A stretch of DNA of 64,000 nt from Calendula officinalis (GCA_963853835.1 OY970820.1:75202909-75266908); one strand, 5' to 3'; shown: positions 21,978 to 35,827, counted from the stretch's first letter. Notes: generated by a model not told the origin, from the letters alone. Numbers and translations: made by a program.

Positions 21978-24900
21978 ATGTCGAAGAAATCCTCAAAAGC
22001 TGTTCTTTCAAGAGCTGCCATCGAGTTCGCTCAAAACTCGAATCTGGTAGGCAACACCTCTCCACCGAAAAAACTAATCGATGTATATCGACCGGTCGAA
22101 AAATTCTTGCGTCACTGTCCTATCAGTGGTGCATTCTTTCGATTGACCAAGAGTTTTTACGAACTCTTGCGTGAATTCTGGATGTCTGCCTCCATCTCTG
22201 GAGACGACATTGTTGCGCAGGTGGAAGATCATCAAATCACCATCACTGTTGATGATTTCCGAACTGCTTGCGGGTTCGACTATTTGCTCCCCGTCCAACT
22301 CTATCAGGAGACGAAGTCTACTGATGATGCTAAAGAGAATCTAATCCGTATCTCTGGATATCGATTAGAAAAAGATGACGACAGGGTGCAGATCTTCAAG
22401 AAGTCTCAGCTGTCGAGACCGTGGGCCTATTTCTTCACGCACATCATTCAGCGTGTAGGCGGCAACTCCGGGTCTCACAACTAGTGCAACTCCAGCTTGC
22501 GAGTCTTTGCTGAAGCCCTAATCACCGGTCAGCGGATTGATTATGGGAGGCTGGTTAACAAAAAGGTCAAGGCCAAGCTCAAGGCAAAGGGAAGTCACAT
22601 TCCCTATCTTCACTTCTTCACATTATGCATCACTCATGTGATGGTTGAAAAGCTGAAGATTGATTACGACGACCTTCAAGGGGAATGGATTGAGGTCCGC
22701 ACCTTATCCAACACCATCTTCCACTCCAAGACGGAAGCTGGTAAGGATTTTCCCCTCTCCTCGTACATGCTGAAGATCATTAAAGATCGGACCAGATCCA
22801 AAATGGGTCAATCAAAGGGCGCAACAACGGAGGAATCTGCCCTACAAGAAGGTACGTCATTTTCTCATCTGAAGTGTTTTCCCTGAACTGGACGCCCACA
22901 AACTGTTGATGGAAATACCACCACTTCCACTGGGATCTCAATGTCCATTGATGTGGAAAATGTGGATGTGGATTATATTCCACTGGTGGTGAAGAAGCGA
23001 GTTAAGCGACCTGCTCATCGCTCTCCTTCTTCCTCTTCATTCTCTCCGCCATCTTCTCCCACTTCAAGTGCTCCTTCTTCTCCTCAGCTGAGGGTAAGAG
23101 GGTCTGCTAGCCGTGGAGAGAGTGTGGTGGCTTATAATGCTGACCTGGCGACAGCAGCATCATCAGGATTCGGCCAGGATCTTCTGGGTACTCAATCGAG
23201 TCCCAGATTGGAAGGATTACGATCAGAAGCTATGCCAGCATCTGAGAATAGTCCTTCTCATTTTTAGATTGGCAGTGTTTTTCCAGGAACTCCACCAACA
23301 ATCGGAGCTCCTGGTCAAACACTCCTGGCTGATCCTCTTTTTCTCTCTTTTGCTCTTCAACCTCCATCTACTGATTTCTCAACAAATCAGCAGACTTCAA
23401 TACGACAATTTCGTTCTTCAGGAGTTAGTGCCGGCTCCAACCTTCTGCGTAGCTCCTCATTATCAATCGTTGTAACAAGGGAACAAACTCCACAAGCAAC
23501 CTTAGTCTCTCAACAGACTGCTGGTGAAGTTTTTGGCTCAACCCAAGCCACCCGAGAGTCAGCTGCACACACACCACCACCAACTTCTTCATCACTTTCT
23601 GAGTCAGCAGTTGATGACAGATTGACTGGAAGCCAAGTCAATCTTGAAACTGTTCTTTCTATTTGCCACAACGTCACCAGCACACACACCAGCTGGTGGT
23701 CGAGGAAACCACCACCGCCGATGAAGAGACAACTGTAGACCCATTTGTTACTGAGGCATCCACCCAAACTGCCACTGATCGCGACCGTATTCGCCAACTG
23801 AGCTGTGAGGCAGCTGACACACCACCCAGAGGAACTCTTCCTCCAGTCTCTATACCAGTTTCACCGGCTGGTGAGACCGAAGCATAAGGTAATCAAACAG
23901 CATTCCATGTGATGTTTGATTCGGCTGATGAGCCCCTTCAGCCCTACTATTCGTCTGCTGACGAAGAAGTAGATGCTTGGCTTCGACCTGATTTGACAGT
24001 TGATGTCGGCACTTATGTTAGAAACCCAGAAGTTTCAGCTAGACCCAACTCGCTCCCCATAGTTGCTGAGCATCCCATAGGAGCGATTCCTCCTAACTCA
24101 GGAACACCCACTCCCATAGCTGAGGTTACCCCTCCAGCTGGAGACATACCGGACCCCTTCCCCCAAAGCGTCCAAGTGTCCCATGCTGAATCCAGCAAAG
24201 CTGGAGGAAGCATTGCCATCAGAGCCGCTGTTGCTCTGATGTCTAGAGTTGTAACATCCCAGATTCGACCTGGGATGGCCATGCTGAGTAAGCAGATGGA
24301 CACCCTTCGCATGGATGTTCCAAATAAATTTGCTAAAACTGCTGAGAATCTCTCTTCCAGCATAACTTCTATGCACACTAAGGTTCACACTCAGACTCCT
24401 CAGCTGGTTCTTCTTTCTGAGCAGATTCGTATCAACACTAGTGAGTTCAACACTCTCAAATCGTATATTCATCGAGAATTGAACTCCATTCGTGAATCTA
24501 ACAGAGTCGAGAAAGACAAGCTTCTCTCTGAAGCTCGGGCATCTGAAGCAGAAGTCGAAAGACAGCTGAATACCTTGTCCTCGAAGGTATCTCCTCTTCG
24601 ACCAGCTGTCGACCGTCTGGCTCTTGCACAGTCAAAGCAAGAGTCTCTGCTGACCAACACTCATAGCCACCTCTCTAAGGATATTGAGGAGTCCGCTTCT
24701 ACTCTGTCCACAAGAATGGACAAATTGGAGACTGAGGTCAGCTCGCTGACTTCCCAAGTCGTTGGTCTCCAAGGTACCCTCAACCTCATTCTTCAAAAAT
24801 TAAATGAGGGTGCCGCTGTTGTCCATCCCGCTTCAGCACCAGAGAGTACCTTACTTCTTCAGGCACTCTCTGAGGGGGAGAAAGATCAAGCTACTTCAGC

Positions 24901-25121
24901 AGGTGAACAAAATGTTTCACAATCCATAATCACCTCTGCTGTTCGAGCCAATGTAGAAGAAATTCCAGCAGGTGAGACCCCAAGATCTCCACCTATCACC
25001 CCTGCTTGGATACCAGAAGAAGAAGAGACGAGACACAAATTCCAACATCACTCGTCACTACTGAAACACATTAGGTAACTGCTTCAGCAGGTGAGACAAC
25101 AATGCAATCAACACTCACCGT
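21978..25121 (+). pseudogene. Copia-1 third ORF, 5' and middle part
   Basis: From the ATG at 21978 one frame runs past a TAG (22482-22484), a TGA (22884-22886) and a TAG (23265-23267). It then shifts near 23680 to the frame that continues to about 25078. The N-terminal domain (about 22080-22660) shows HCPISGAFF, LREFW, RPWAYFFTHII, LITGQRIDYGRLV and IPYLHFFTLCITH, matching in order the third ORFs of Copia-2 and Copia-3. The middle is Ser/Pro/Glu-rich, and the 3' part (24290-24800) is a long helical, probably coiled-coil region with regular Leu spacing. No transmembrane segment or viral envelope motif was recognised. Copia-2 interrupts it at 25122. Confidence 0.75.
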
Positions 25122-25626
25122 TGTCAGGATCGATTAACCCAGACGGATTAATTAATCACAGATCTACAAACTATGAGAAGTTGCAGCGGATCAACACTCT
25201 AGTTTAATTGATTAAGAACAATGAATGCTGTTTATGAATGCGAATGCGAATAAGAACACAGTAATCACAAAAAGCTTCAATGTATATTAATGTTATCGAT
25301 CAATACACACGTATGTTTACAATTCATAAGGAACTATATATACTAGTCCTTGAAGCCTAAAATATTAACCTAGTTATTCTAGGATTCGATTACAATTGAA
25401 TTACATAAAGATATACATTCCTTAACTAACTATGCTAGAATCTCGAATACGATCAGCACAAAAAATAGACGTCAGTAGTGTTTGTCATCATCAGTAGTAA
25501 ACTTGAGATCAGTAGCATCAGTAGTATTTGCATTTCTGCCCCATTAGTACTATTCTTCAGTATGCATGAATCAGTACTAACTGCAACATCAGTATTCGAA
25601 TGTTATATCTAATTTACATCCCAACA
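25122..25626 (-). repeat. Copia-2 3' LTR
   Basis: On the plus strand it starts TGTCAGG and ends CCCAACA. The polypurine tract is adjacent at 25627-25637 (TAGGGGGAGAT on the minus strand). TATATATA lies at about 25334-25342. The U3 part carries the CAGTAGT word cluster at 25472-25596. Confidence 0.93.
25472..25596. promoter_or_regulatory. CAGTAGT/CAGTA word cluster in Copia-2 U3
   Basis: In 125 bp there are three CAGTAGT and several near variants (CAGTAGC, TAGTACT, CAGTACT, CAGTATT), often as ATCAGTA. The same cluster sits in the other LTR (about 36178-36302). ATCAGTAGTA recurs in spacers (29600-29750 has five or more) and inside pol, gag and the third ORF (27190, 27330, 27391, 28188, 31606, 31712, 34598). 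It lies upstream of the TATA box relative to transcription. Confidence 0.65.
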
Positions 25627-25658
25627 ATCTCCCCCTAAACTTATTAATTCTCTTTGAA

Positions 25659-28600
25659 TTAATCAAGTTTCTTCTGTTCTTCATTCTTCTTAGCTTGTTC
25701 TTCTAATAATTTAGCTCTTCTTTGTCTGCCTTCAATGGTTCTTTGATTTTGCAGCTTTCTTTGAGCTATAATGTACTTGCTGTTTCTTTTGATAAAATAA
25801 TTAAGTTTTTCATGAAACATTACAGCATCATAGGGTTTCATCATTGTGTTTGTGTATAACTGATACATTGTTTCTTCAGAATGTGGATATTCTTTTTCAT
25901 ACAAGTACAATTCACAGTTTTTGCTTGATCTTTCAAAGAAGTACATGTTCACTGTGGGAAGCACATTCCAAGCATACACATTTTCTTTGTTTGAGAATAT
26001 TTCAGGATATTTGTCTGGATAAAATGAAGCATCAATCATTTTGGTTAAGTATCCAGCTCCTGAATTCTTCCATGACTTCTTTGTCATTCTTGGTTTGCCT
26101 ATGATCAGGACTTTAATAATATCAGCTCTACTACAAGACACAACTAATGGTTTCCATCCAGTGAATCTCTGAACTGATTTGTCTTGTCTTATAATTTCAA
26201 TAGCATCACCAACCAACCTCCAATTTATGATTGTATTATCTTCAATAGGAGCAACATGAGTATCAAAGACCTGTATTTCTTGTTTTCTTTTCTTTCTTTG
26301 TTCAGTTTCAGGTTCAGCTCCTTTCCTTTTCTTAGGAGGTATTGAAGGTTCACCAGTTGTTGGTGTTCTAGAGAGGATTATTGTGGGATCTATTTCAACT
26401 AACACCTTTTCCTTTTCTGCTTCAACTTCCATTTCTGCTAATTCTTTCTTTTTGGCAGTACAATATTTGTCTACTATTGTCATCATTTTCATCCTGCCAA
26501 AAGATTTTGCACTGTGCCCTTTTGACTTTAAAAAGTCAATCATCTTCTTCTTCTGTTCAAATACATCATCTGGTAGATCAGCCTTTTCTCTTTTACATTC
26601 GGCTACAAGGTCTTCAAGACAATTTAAGTGTTCTTCTTCTATCTTTCTTTGTCTTTCAAATTCTGCCTTTTGACCTTCTACCAGGACTCCTTCTATTTGT
26701 GGAATTGGTACTTTAGCTTCTTGAGTTTCAGGATTGTTTAATTTTTCTTTTTCAGCCTTTTTCTTGTCCTCAAGAGCTTGAGTCTTAGCCACTTTTCTCA
26801 AGTACGTTATCCTATTCACCTTCCATTTATCTTGTTTAGTAGGTCTGACATGGTTCATTTTGTTTACCATGTAGTGACCTAAGGCTCTGTTTGGATAATC
26901 ATCATCAAACTTCTCTTTTCCTTTTCCAATACAGGCTGCTAGTGGAGGTGGAGTGTACTTCATATCAAGAACAGGAGTGAATACAATTGATGGAGAGAAT
27001 AGATGAATTTTATTCTCTGGAAGTATTTTGGGGTGTGGAGGAAGTTCACACTCATCAACTTCATACCAATTTACACTGTCATCAATGTCAGGTATGACAA
27101 GTGGTTGTTCTGGTGTTTTAGGTTTTGTAACAATTATGATCTGCTCTCGTTCAAGAACCTCTAGGATTTCTTCATCTTCTTCTTCAGTAGTAACCAAGGT
27201 GGTTGCTACTGGTGTGGTTGCTACTAGTGTGGTTGCTACTGGTGTACTTTCTGGTTCAAATACTACAATTTGTTGATTTTCATTTACTACTGGTGAGGTT
27301 GCTATTGGAGTTACTACTGCTAGGGCATCAGTAGTATCCATAAATTCTTCTTCTGGTGCATTCACTACTGGAGTTTCTTTTTCTTCAATAGGGTCAGTAG
27401 TAACAACCTCTTGATCCTTATTTTCCTCAATTTCCATTGGATCAGTAGTCTCAATAACTTCAGTAGCAACTGGTGAGTTTATTTGCTCTGCAGTTTGTGA
27501 CTGATTTGCAGACACAAATACATCCTCATCCATGCTTTTCATTACTTTATTCAGGTCTTCATCAAAACTTTGATCTGTTTCACCATGGACCTCTTTCAGA
27601 TTCAGGAGAGCTGCTGCTGCTATTGATTGATCAATCATCCCTTGGATTTGATCTTTCTCCCCCTTAGTGATCTCAACCCGTTGAGCCTCACTATCTGCAA
27701 TCTTCCGTTGTAACCTTCTGATCAAATTAGATTGCTTTTGAAGCCTATACTCGAACCTCTTCTGTCTTCTGTTCAAAGTATTGTTGTAGTGCTTCATATA
27801 GGTTATGGTTTTCCCTTGGTTGTTCAGTATATTCAGACAATTTTGTACAGTGGTTTTAAGGTTTTCCTTCCTATCCGTTAATTTTGTTTGTTTAATACTG
27901 CCCTTAGCCCATTTGGGTGGATCATTGGGCTCATTTGGTACATTGGTTTGAAGGTTTTCCATCCTATCCGTCAATTCAGGTTGTTCAGATCTACCCTTAT
28001 CACTCTTTGGTGATAAATTGAGTTGTTTGGACACTCTCTTCTTCCTAGAAGAAGCAGTAGTGCCCCCCTTGTGGTTTCTTGGCACCGGGGTCCTCTTAGT
28101 AATTCCTCAAATTCTGAGTCATCACTTAGAGTTGCCGAGGTCTGGGTCCTATTGATGTTCTCACTATCCTGTGCACCCACCTTTGGGGCATCAGTAGTGA
28201 GAGCCCTTTGCTCATGTCCTCTCTCCTCCTTGGAGGTCAACTCCTGAAGTCTGGGGTTTGACTCAATTGGTCCCCTGGTGTCCTTTAAGGAAGTTCTCTT
28301 CCTTTTATAAGTTTTAGAGATTTGTTTGGCAATGGTCTGGTCTTCCTCAGAGTGAAGAGTAGCACTCTGGGGATTGATTTCATGTACCTGGGACACATTC
28401 AGGACATCTGTGGGTTCATTTAATTGAGTGGACTGAATGGGTTCTGTTTGGGCTATATTTGGTGGTGGAGTTGGTTGGGGTTCAAGGGGGTGACTTGAAC
28501 CTTCTCCAGTAGGGGGTTGATCATAGATCATGTTTTGGAATAATGGAGTATCTTTTCCAGAAAATTTAAATTGTTTCCTCATATTTGCATACACCTTTTT

Positions 28601-29230
28601 ATTTAGTTCTGGTGTAACAAAAATGTTTTTAGGAATAGAAAGATTTTGAAGTTCACAGTTTATTATATAAGTGAGGAATCTTGGATACATTAGAAATTTT
28701 GAAGATGATAAATTGCCAAGCATTCCTTCAAAAATCATATTTGAAAAATTAAAGACTTGTCCTGTGCTCAGACAAACAACAACAAAAGCTATTGATTTGT
28801 TGAACTCATTCCAAGTACTTCGTTTTGGAGAGATACAGTGTTGAATGGTATGCACTAAAAATTTCCATTGGGGTGAAAGAAGACCCTTTTGAAATTTGAC
28901 AATGTCTAGTCTTCCTTCATATCTCATTCTTTGTAAAACATCAACAAGATCCTCCTTTGGTAAAGAAAACATACCTGACTCATCATTGAGTTGAATATGA
29001 TGTCTGATTGTTTGTTCAGTGATAGTGATAGACTTTCCATCTACAGTTGATTTGATCTTGGATATGTTTGAATCTTCAGTTCTTTCAACATTTGTCCAGA
29101 AATCAATGAGATGTTGTTCATAAGCCCTGGGATTGATGGTTAAAGCAAACTTTATTGGAGAGTTTTTCAGAAACATGACTATAGGACGAAAGTCCTTTGT
29201 GCCATCAGGGTTTCTTAGGAAAGCCCACAT
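25659..29230 (-). pseudogene. Copia-2 third ORF
   Basis: The first part (29230 down to about 28080) opens with MWAFLRNPDG. It carries the shared N-terminal domain (NSPIKFALTINPRAY, HLIDFW, SPQWKFLVHTIQHC, LSTGQVFNFSNMIF, YPRFLTYIINC), then a Pro/Thr/Glu-rich linker with KRKRTSLK. A frameshift near 28080-28090 leads to the second part, which runs to 25659. That part is Lys/Glu-rich with predicted coiled coils (about 27700-27850 and 26400-26700) and a run of VATT/TPVATT repeats. A compact C-terminal region (about 26250-25800) shows WRLVGDAIEII, GYLTKMIDASFYPDKYPE and NVYAWNVLPTVNMYFF, and the end is helical and basic. Function is unknown; the 3' position matches the env-like ORF of Sireviruses, but no envelope feature is visible. 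Confidence 0.75.
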
Positions 29231-29791
29231 ATGTTATGAAATTCCGAGAATTTAAGATCGGTTTTGACTGTAAGTGATTTTAGGGTTGCCATTTTGATTG
29301 ATTTTGATATTTGGGGATGAAACTTTCACAGAGAGTGTGGTCGTTTTGGCAAGAATTTCAAATCTGTGGAAGGAATTGAGTTGTTACTGATGCAGGGTAT
29401 TGATCGGATTTTGCAGAGATTAGGGTTTAGCGTAGGGTTTATCGAATCGAGGAGAAGATAATGCTAAACTAATCTCAGTCTGCTATTTATATTTTTCGAT
29501 TTTACCTGCAAAATGACCAAAATATCCTTCGAATAATAACCCAACGGCTATTTTCATGAGGGTCAGTATTGTAATTTATGTATTTTCCAGATAACGGTCT
29601 ATCAGTAGTAACTAAGTGTCAGTAGTAGAAACATCAGTAGTAACCATTGTTTTTATACTTAACCTAATTCTACTGAGAAACCCTATCAGTACTAAATTAT
29701 AGTAGAAACATACGATCAGTAGTAATAAATAACCAGTAGTAAAATAAATAGAATTGTACAAAACACTTTACACATAATTTTCCTTTGAGAT

Positions 29792-32700
29792 TTAACTTAT
29801 TAAAATCATTCCAATACTGCTAACCAAGAAGCTGAATCTTCCTACATCAAATGCTTTTGTAAAAAGATCTGCCAATTGATTGTCAGTATGAATTTTCTCT
29901 ACTTTAATTAATTTCTTTTCATTGCAATCCCTTATAAAATGAAATCTTATTTCAATGTGTTTTGTTTTAGAATATTTTACTGGATTATTTACAATACTGA
30001 TAGCACTTTGATTATCTATAAAAATTGGAGTTTTAAGGATAGAGATACCAAAGTCTAGAAGTTGATTTTGAATCCATAGTACTTGAGCACAGCAAGCAGA
30101 TGCAGCTACATATTCTGCTTCAGCAGTTGATGTTGAAACATTGGTTTGTTTCTTGCATTGCCATGACACCAATCTTGATCCGAAGAACTGACATCCACCA
30201 GTAGTAGATTTCCTATCTTGACATTCACCACAATAATCACTATCAGTGTAGGCTACTAGTTCAAATGGTGATGCATGTGGATACCAAAGACCAAGAGAGG
30301 GTTTTCCCTTCAAGTATCTAAAAATTCTTTTGACAGCTTGCAAGTGTAATTCCTTAGGTCTTGCTTGATACCTAGCACATACACAAACACTATACATAAT
30401 GTCAGGTCTTGATGCAGTTAAATACATTAATGAACCTATCATAGATCTGTAAAGGTGTTCATCTACATCCTCCCCCTCAACATCAGGATGTAGGTGTTTG
30501 TGAGTTTCCATTGGAGTGCTTGCACTTTTGCTGTCTTTCATTGCAAATTTCTCTAAAATGTATCAGACATATTTAGATTGATTGATCAAGATACCGTCTG
30601 ATCTTTGATTGATTTGGAGTCCAAGAAAGAAGTTCATTGGACCCATTGAGCTCATTTTGAACTTGATCTGCATCAACTCTTCAAATTCTTTGCATAGTTG
30701 ATCATTTGTTGATCCAAAAATGATATCATCTACATATATTTGGACCAGTAGTATATCATCTTTGACCTTTCTTGTGAACAGTGTTTTGTCAATTGCACCT
30801 CTCTTGAAGTTGTTCTTCAGTAAGTATGAGGACAATGTTTCATACCAAGCTCTTGGTGCCTGATGAAGGCCATATAGAGCTTTGTCTAGTTTGTACACAT
30901 AGTCATCATGTTCTGGATCTTCAAAGCCTGGAGGTTGACATACATACACTTCTTCTTCAATTTTCCCATAAAGGAATGCACTTTTCACATACATTTGGTA
31001 GACTTTAAATTTATTGAATGAAGCATATGCCAGAAATATTCTTATTGCTTCAATTCTGGCAACAGGAGCATATACTTCATCATAATCAATGCCTTCTTCT
31101 TGTGTGTATCCTTGGGCTACAAGTCTTGCTTTGTTTTTGATCACTATACCCCTTTCATCTTTCTTATTTCTAAAGATCCATCTTGTGCCAATGGCTCTTT
31201 TTCCCTTTGGTGAGGTATAAGAGTCCATACAGCTTGCAGTTTGAACTGAAGAAGTTCTTCTTGCATTGCTATGATCCAGTTTGAATCTTTCATAGCTTGT
31301 TGAATCTTCTTAGGTTCTTCCTGTGACAGAAAGCATTCATGCATGCATTCATTAGATATTAAACTTATGTTACAAACATTTGAATTTAATGAAGAATTAA
31401 ATTTGCTTCTTGTCTGCATGTTAGAATTGACATCACTTAGGACTAGGTCCAAAGGATGATTCTTTTCAGTTCTGGTTCCAGGGACTTTGTCAACAGTGAT
31501 TTGAGAATCTAGATTTGACTCATTGGATTCAGGAATTTGTGCATCTGTCCATGTTTCTTCTTGATCGTTTGCATTTTGTGGAGTTTCATCATTGCTACTG
31601 GTGTCAGTAGTAACATTTTCTTCATTGACCTCAAGGGGTTCATTGTTGTTACTAACATCAGTATTGTGTAGATCATCACCACAACTCTGTGGTTCAGAGT
31701 TACTACTGGGATCAGTAGTATCTTCAGAATTGGTGTTGTTACTGGTGTCAATGAAATTAGGGTTATCAGAGTTACTACTGTCCTCAGTATTAACTGTGGG
31801 ATCAGTATCAACTAAGATATATTTCATGATTTCTTGCCTTCCACTTGATGATGGACCTGTTTGTTGCCTTTGATTGTTTGAATCTCCTGTATTAAACTCA
31901 TAATTAACATTAAAAGATTTGGTTAGATTATCAATGTTAAGCAACCAACCTGGACCATTTCCTTGTTCATTCATCAGATTCTCATTAAAGGATACATTTA
32001 CACTTTCTTCAGTGATTCTTAGCCTTTTGTTGAACACTCTGTAAGATTTGATTTGAGTTGAGTATCCTACAAATATTCCATCATCTGCTTTGCAGTCAAA
32101 TTTACCAATTTGTTCTCTTGTAATTAGAATAGTACAAGGACAACCAAATGATTTTAAGAAACTTATTGATGGTTTACTTTTATTGAAAAGTTCATAGGGT
32201 GTTTTAAAGTGAGGCTTAACTATTAATACTCTGTTTTGAACATAACAAGCAGTATTAACAGCTTCATCCCAAAAAGTTGTTGGTAATTTTGAATCTGCAA
32301 GCATAGTTCTGGCTGCTTCAATTATGGTTCTATTTCTTCTTTCAGCTACACCATTTTGTTGTGGAGCTCTTGGTGAGCTGTACTGCCTGTCAATTCCCTT
32401 AAGATCACAAAAGTCAATTAGGTTAGAATTTTTAAATTCAGTTCCATTATCACATCTAATTGCTTTCACTTTGAGATCTCTTGTATTTTCCAGCTTTACA
32501 ATCAGATTCTTGATTATTTCATTTGTTTCATCTTTGGTCCTAAGAAAGAAGACCCAAGTATATCTGGAAAAATCATCAGTAATAACAAGGCAGTATTGTT
32601 TCTTTCCAATACTCATTACATTTGTAGGTCCAAAAAGGTCCATATGTAAGAGCTGCAGAGGTTTAGAAATAGAGTTGATTGCTTTGGTCTTATGAGAAGT

Positions 32701-33285
32701 CTTGTCTTGTTTACCTTTTAGGCAGGCAACACAATGATGATCACACATAAATTCTTTTTGTGGTAGATCAACTACCAAATTCTTTTTAACTAAATTGTTC
32801 ATATCTTTAAAATTTGTGTGACACATCCTTCTATGCCATAGTTCTAATTCATTTGTGTTTGCCTTAGATATAAAACAGTTGATCTCATTTGAAGAAATGA
32901 GTTCTCCCCATATATCTAGGCAATACACATTGTTTCTCCTTGGTGTTCTTAAAACAACAAATTTTTCATCTAAAATAAAATCAGGAGAAAGAATGATGCA
33001 CTCAACATCTGTAAAAAGAATTTTGTTCTTCTTATCACAGACTTGTGAGACACTAACCAGATTATATTTAAGCTCGGCAACATAAAATACATCATTAAAA
33101 GTGATCTTACCATTTGATACTGCATCTTTACCTGTAATCTTACCACCTCTTGTATTTTCTCCAAAAGAAACATATCCTCCTTCAAAAGACTTGAAATCTC
33201 TAAGTATTTGAAGATTTCTAGTCATATGTCTAGAGCATCCACTATCAATATGCCATGTTCTACCTTCTTCAGGGATCTGGATACT
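29792..33285 (-). pseudogene. Copia-2 pol (protease, integrase, RT, RNase H)
   Basis: Protease begins at TWHIDSGCSRHMT just after the AG at 33286. Integrase has the HHCC site, HMDLFGP, RCDNGTEFKN and PQQNGVAERRNRT, so all three acidic residues are present. A long Asn/Thr/Ser-rich linker (about 31450-31850) follows. A frameshift near 31190-31228 leads into RT, where motif A reads QMYVKSAFLYG: Tyr replaces the catalytic Asp. YVDDIIFG is intact. A TGA at about 30561-30563 interrupts the frame. RNase H (YTDSDYCGE, STAEAEYVA) continues in the same frame to 29792. Confidence 0.92.
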
Positions 33286-34594
33286 CTGCACATAAAGTAA
33301 AAGGATTAGTTAATTTTGGGAACCCAAGCTTGTTTTGTCTTGGGTTCATCCTTTGAAGAGTAAGTCTTTCTAACTGAATGAGCTTTGTATGCAGTTTTGT
33401 GCTTAGTTGTTTGATTAGTACTGGTGTTCTTAGTTTCTACTGATCTATGTTGATACCCGTAGTTTTTGGCTTTTGAAAATTTTACTACTGATGGACCAGT
33501 AGTGTTTGGATAATATGAGTTATGAGCATAGTCAGTAGTGTTTTTGTAATTATACCAGACAGCATTATAATTAGGGTTTTACCAGTAGTAAACCTGGAAT
33601 AGTTTCTACTGATGTTTGAAAATTTTGAGTATTTAGGAAAGTGATTTTGTTTTCCATTATTTTTGAAATAATTACTTCTGTATGGACTTTTATGCCTGAT
33701 ATTTTGCACAAATCTTTGTGCAGTTCTTCCAAATTTGGGAGTTTCAACACATGGTTTTTTAAATTCCTTTTCTTTTGTTTCTTCAATTTGTTTTAATTTT
33801 AAGGTTTTTTCCTTTTCTTTGTTGATTTTGAATTCTTTAAATTCTTGACTGTTCATAGGATTGAAGTGACAATTTTTAGCTATGTGGTTAACCTTGTTAC
33901 AAATTAAACATGATAATTTTGTTGATTTAGCACTTTCAGGTTTTCTTTGTTCTTTTAACTGATTTAAGTTTCTTTGATTTCCCCTTCTTAGAATTCTAGG
34001 TATATTTTCTGAGTTGTATTTTGGGGATTCAGTTTGACTTTGTGTTGTGTGAAAACTTGTATCATTTGATTCAGTTGTTTGATCATCATCAGAAGACTCA
34101 TTTGATTCATTACTGGTTTCAGTTTCAGTTTGACTTTCAATTTTTAAATCATTTAAAACTCTTTCTGTGCTTGATTTAAGAGGATGAATAAAATTTGTTG
34201 GATGTGGGACTGCATGATATCCCACTCCATGAACAACCTTTTCTGTGGTTTGATTACTAGTTAATTCATTAATAATTTTGGAACTTCTTTCAAATTTCTT
34301 AATAGTTAGTTTATTCTGTTCTAATTCCATTTGACATTTTTCTAATTTGATCAAAGTTTCTTTTAGTTTTAATTCAATATGTTCTTTTTCATAAGTGGTT
34401 TGTAATAATTCATCTTTTATTTTTTGATCAGTTATTTTATATATTTTAATTTGGTTTTCTAGATCAGCTATACATCCATTATATTCAATTCTTCTATTTC
34501 TGTTAAGAATCATCTCTTCAAGTGTTTCTTTATTAAGTTTTTCTAATTCTTTATATGGTTTAATACATTCAGGAGTACAAGATTTAGAATTTAC
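33286..34594 (-). other. Candidate intron across the gag extension of Copia-2
   Basis: On the minus strand GAG|GTAAAT (34595/34594) and TTTATGTGCAG|AG (33286/33285) are both in phase 0. Removal would join the first part of gag to the protease frame. The acceptor is preceded by a T-rich stretch and lies about 20 bp after the gag stop. The position matches the candidate introns of Copia-1 and Copia-3. Whether it is spliced cannot be told from sequence. Confidence 0.5.
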
Positions 34595-35743
34595 CTCAGT
34601 AGTAGAAGGATCAGTAGTAAAGGCCATGAGAGCTTGGTTCTGTGCATGTTCTTCTGCTTGAAAGCTCCAGTCATATCCTTGTCCTTCTTGAGATACTAAG
34701 GCAGTTGAATTGGAAGTGCTGTTTTTGTTGTAGCTTGATCTTTGATCTTTATTTGGACATTCTCTGGCAAAGTGACCTAGATTGCTACAGTTGTAGCATT
34801 TGACCTTGGTTTTGTCAAATCCAGCACGATCACCTTTGTTGTAAGACAGATTTTGTCTTCCAGTTCTTTTAAGAAACCATTTTGTTCTTAAGCTCAGCAT
34901 TGCCATCTGCCTCTTGATGTCCATCTCTTCTAAATCATTAGGATTGAGTTGTTCTAAATCCTCACTAATCAATGCAGTATGCACATGACTAATGAAGAAA
35001 GATTCTCAAGCTATATCTTCAATGCCTGCGATCTATGCATTGTCCTTCCCTGTTCCTGTACTAGACACAAAAGCAGAATTGTTTGAAGGTAAATTAGGAG
35101 TTTTATTACTTACCTCAGATTCAAACACTCTTAGTTCATTGTAGAGTTCATCTAGCTCTTTCTCTTCCAGTGCATCTCCTTGTCTATATATAACAGTGTA
35201 CATAGACCATTCTTCACCTAGAGATCCGAGGAACTTCTTGTTGACATCATCATTGTATGGCTTGTGTCCAACTTGATTTATTTCACCAATGAGTTTGTTG
35301 AACCTATCAAAGACTTGAGACAATGATTCATTCTTCTGCCCTTTGAAGTTTTCAAAGTCTTGCTTCAGAACAGACTTCATGTTTCTTTTTGTGCTCTTTG
35401 TACCAACAAACCTCTTTTCCAGAGCCTGCCATAGCTTCTTAGCATCATCATATTCAACAAAGAGATGTTGATAATCATTGGGAATGGCAAGCAAAAAAGT
35501 GCTTAATGCTTTAAGTTCGATTCCTCTATCCTTCTTTTCTTTCTCACACTTGAGTTTGTCAACTTCAGTTGAGGTGGTGGCTATTTGAGTTTAAATAGTC
35601 TTGTTTCCTTCAAGAACGACTTCCCACATGGAATAATTAGTAACCAGCATGTATTGCTTGATTCTGTTTTTCCATATCCCAAAGTTGTTGGGAGTGAGAA
35701 TAGGAATCTTGTTTGCCTGAGTACTCTCATTGTTATCAGACAT
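33306..35743 (-). pseudogene. Copia-2 gag
   Basis: It starts at the ATG at 35743 and stays in one frame through stops at 35591-35593 and 35033-35035 and another (TGA) just before 34984. The capsid region has FGIWKNRIKQYM, LWQALEKRFVGTKSTKRN, SQVFDRFNKLIGEI and FLGSLGEEW. A zinc knuckle CYNCSNLGHFAREC lies near 34800, a long coiled coil at about 34560-34280, and a second Cys/His group (CLICNKVNHIAKNC) near 33910-33870. A frameshift near 33585 precedes the end, which reads AWVPKIN-stop at 33306. Confidence 0.85.
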
Positions 35744-35813
35744 GATTAACAATTTTGAGATCGAAAGTATGAAACTTTTTGCTATTCTTAATTCGTAGAT
35801 CTAGAACCGTACA

Positions 35814-35825
35814 GCTCTGATACCA
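35814..35825 (-). other. Copia-2 primer-binding site
   Basis: The minus strand reads TGGTATCAGAGC, complementary to initiator tRNA-Met, two bases from the 5' LTR. Confidence 0.9.
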
Positions 35826-35827
35826 CT

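Noticed and set aside
31592..31873. Leu/Ser-rich ORF antisense to the Copia-2 integrase-RT linker
   Set aside because: It is the complement of a low-complexity Asn/Thr/Ser linker loaded with CAGTAGT words, not a gene.
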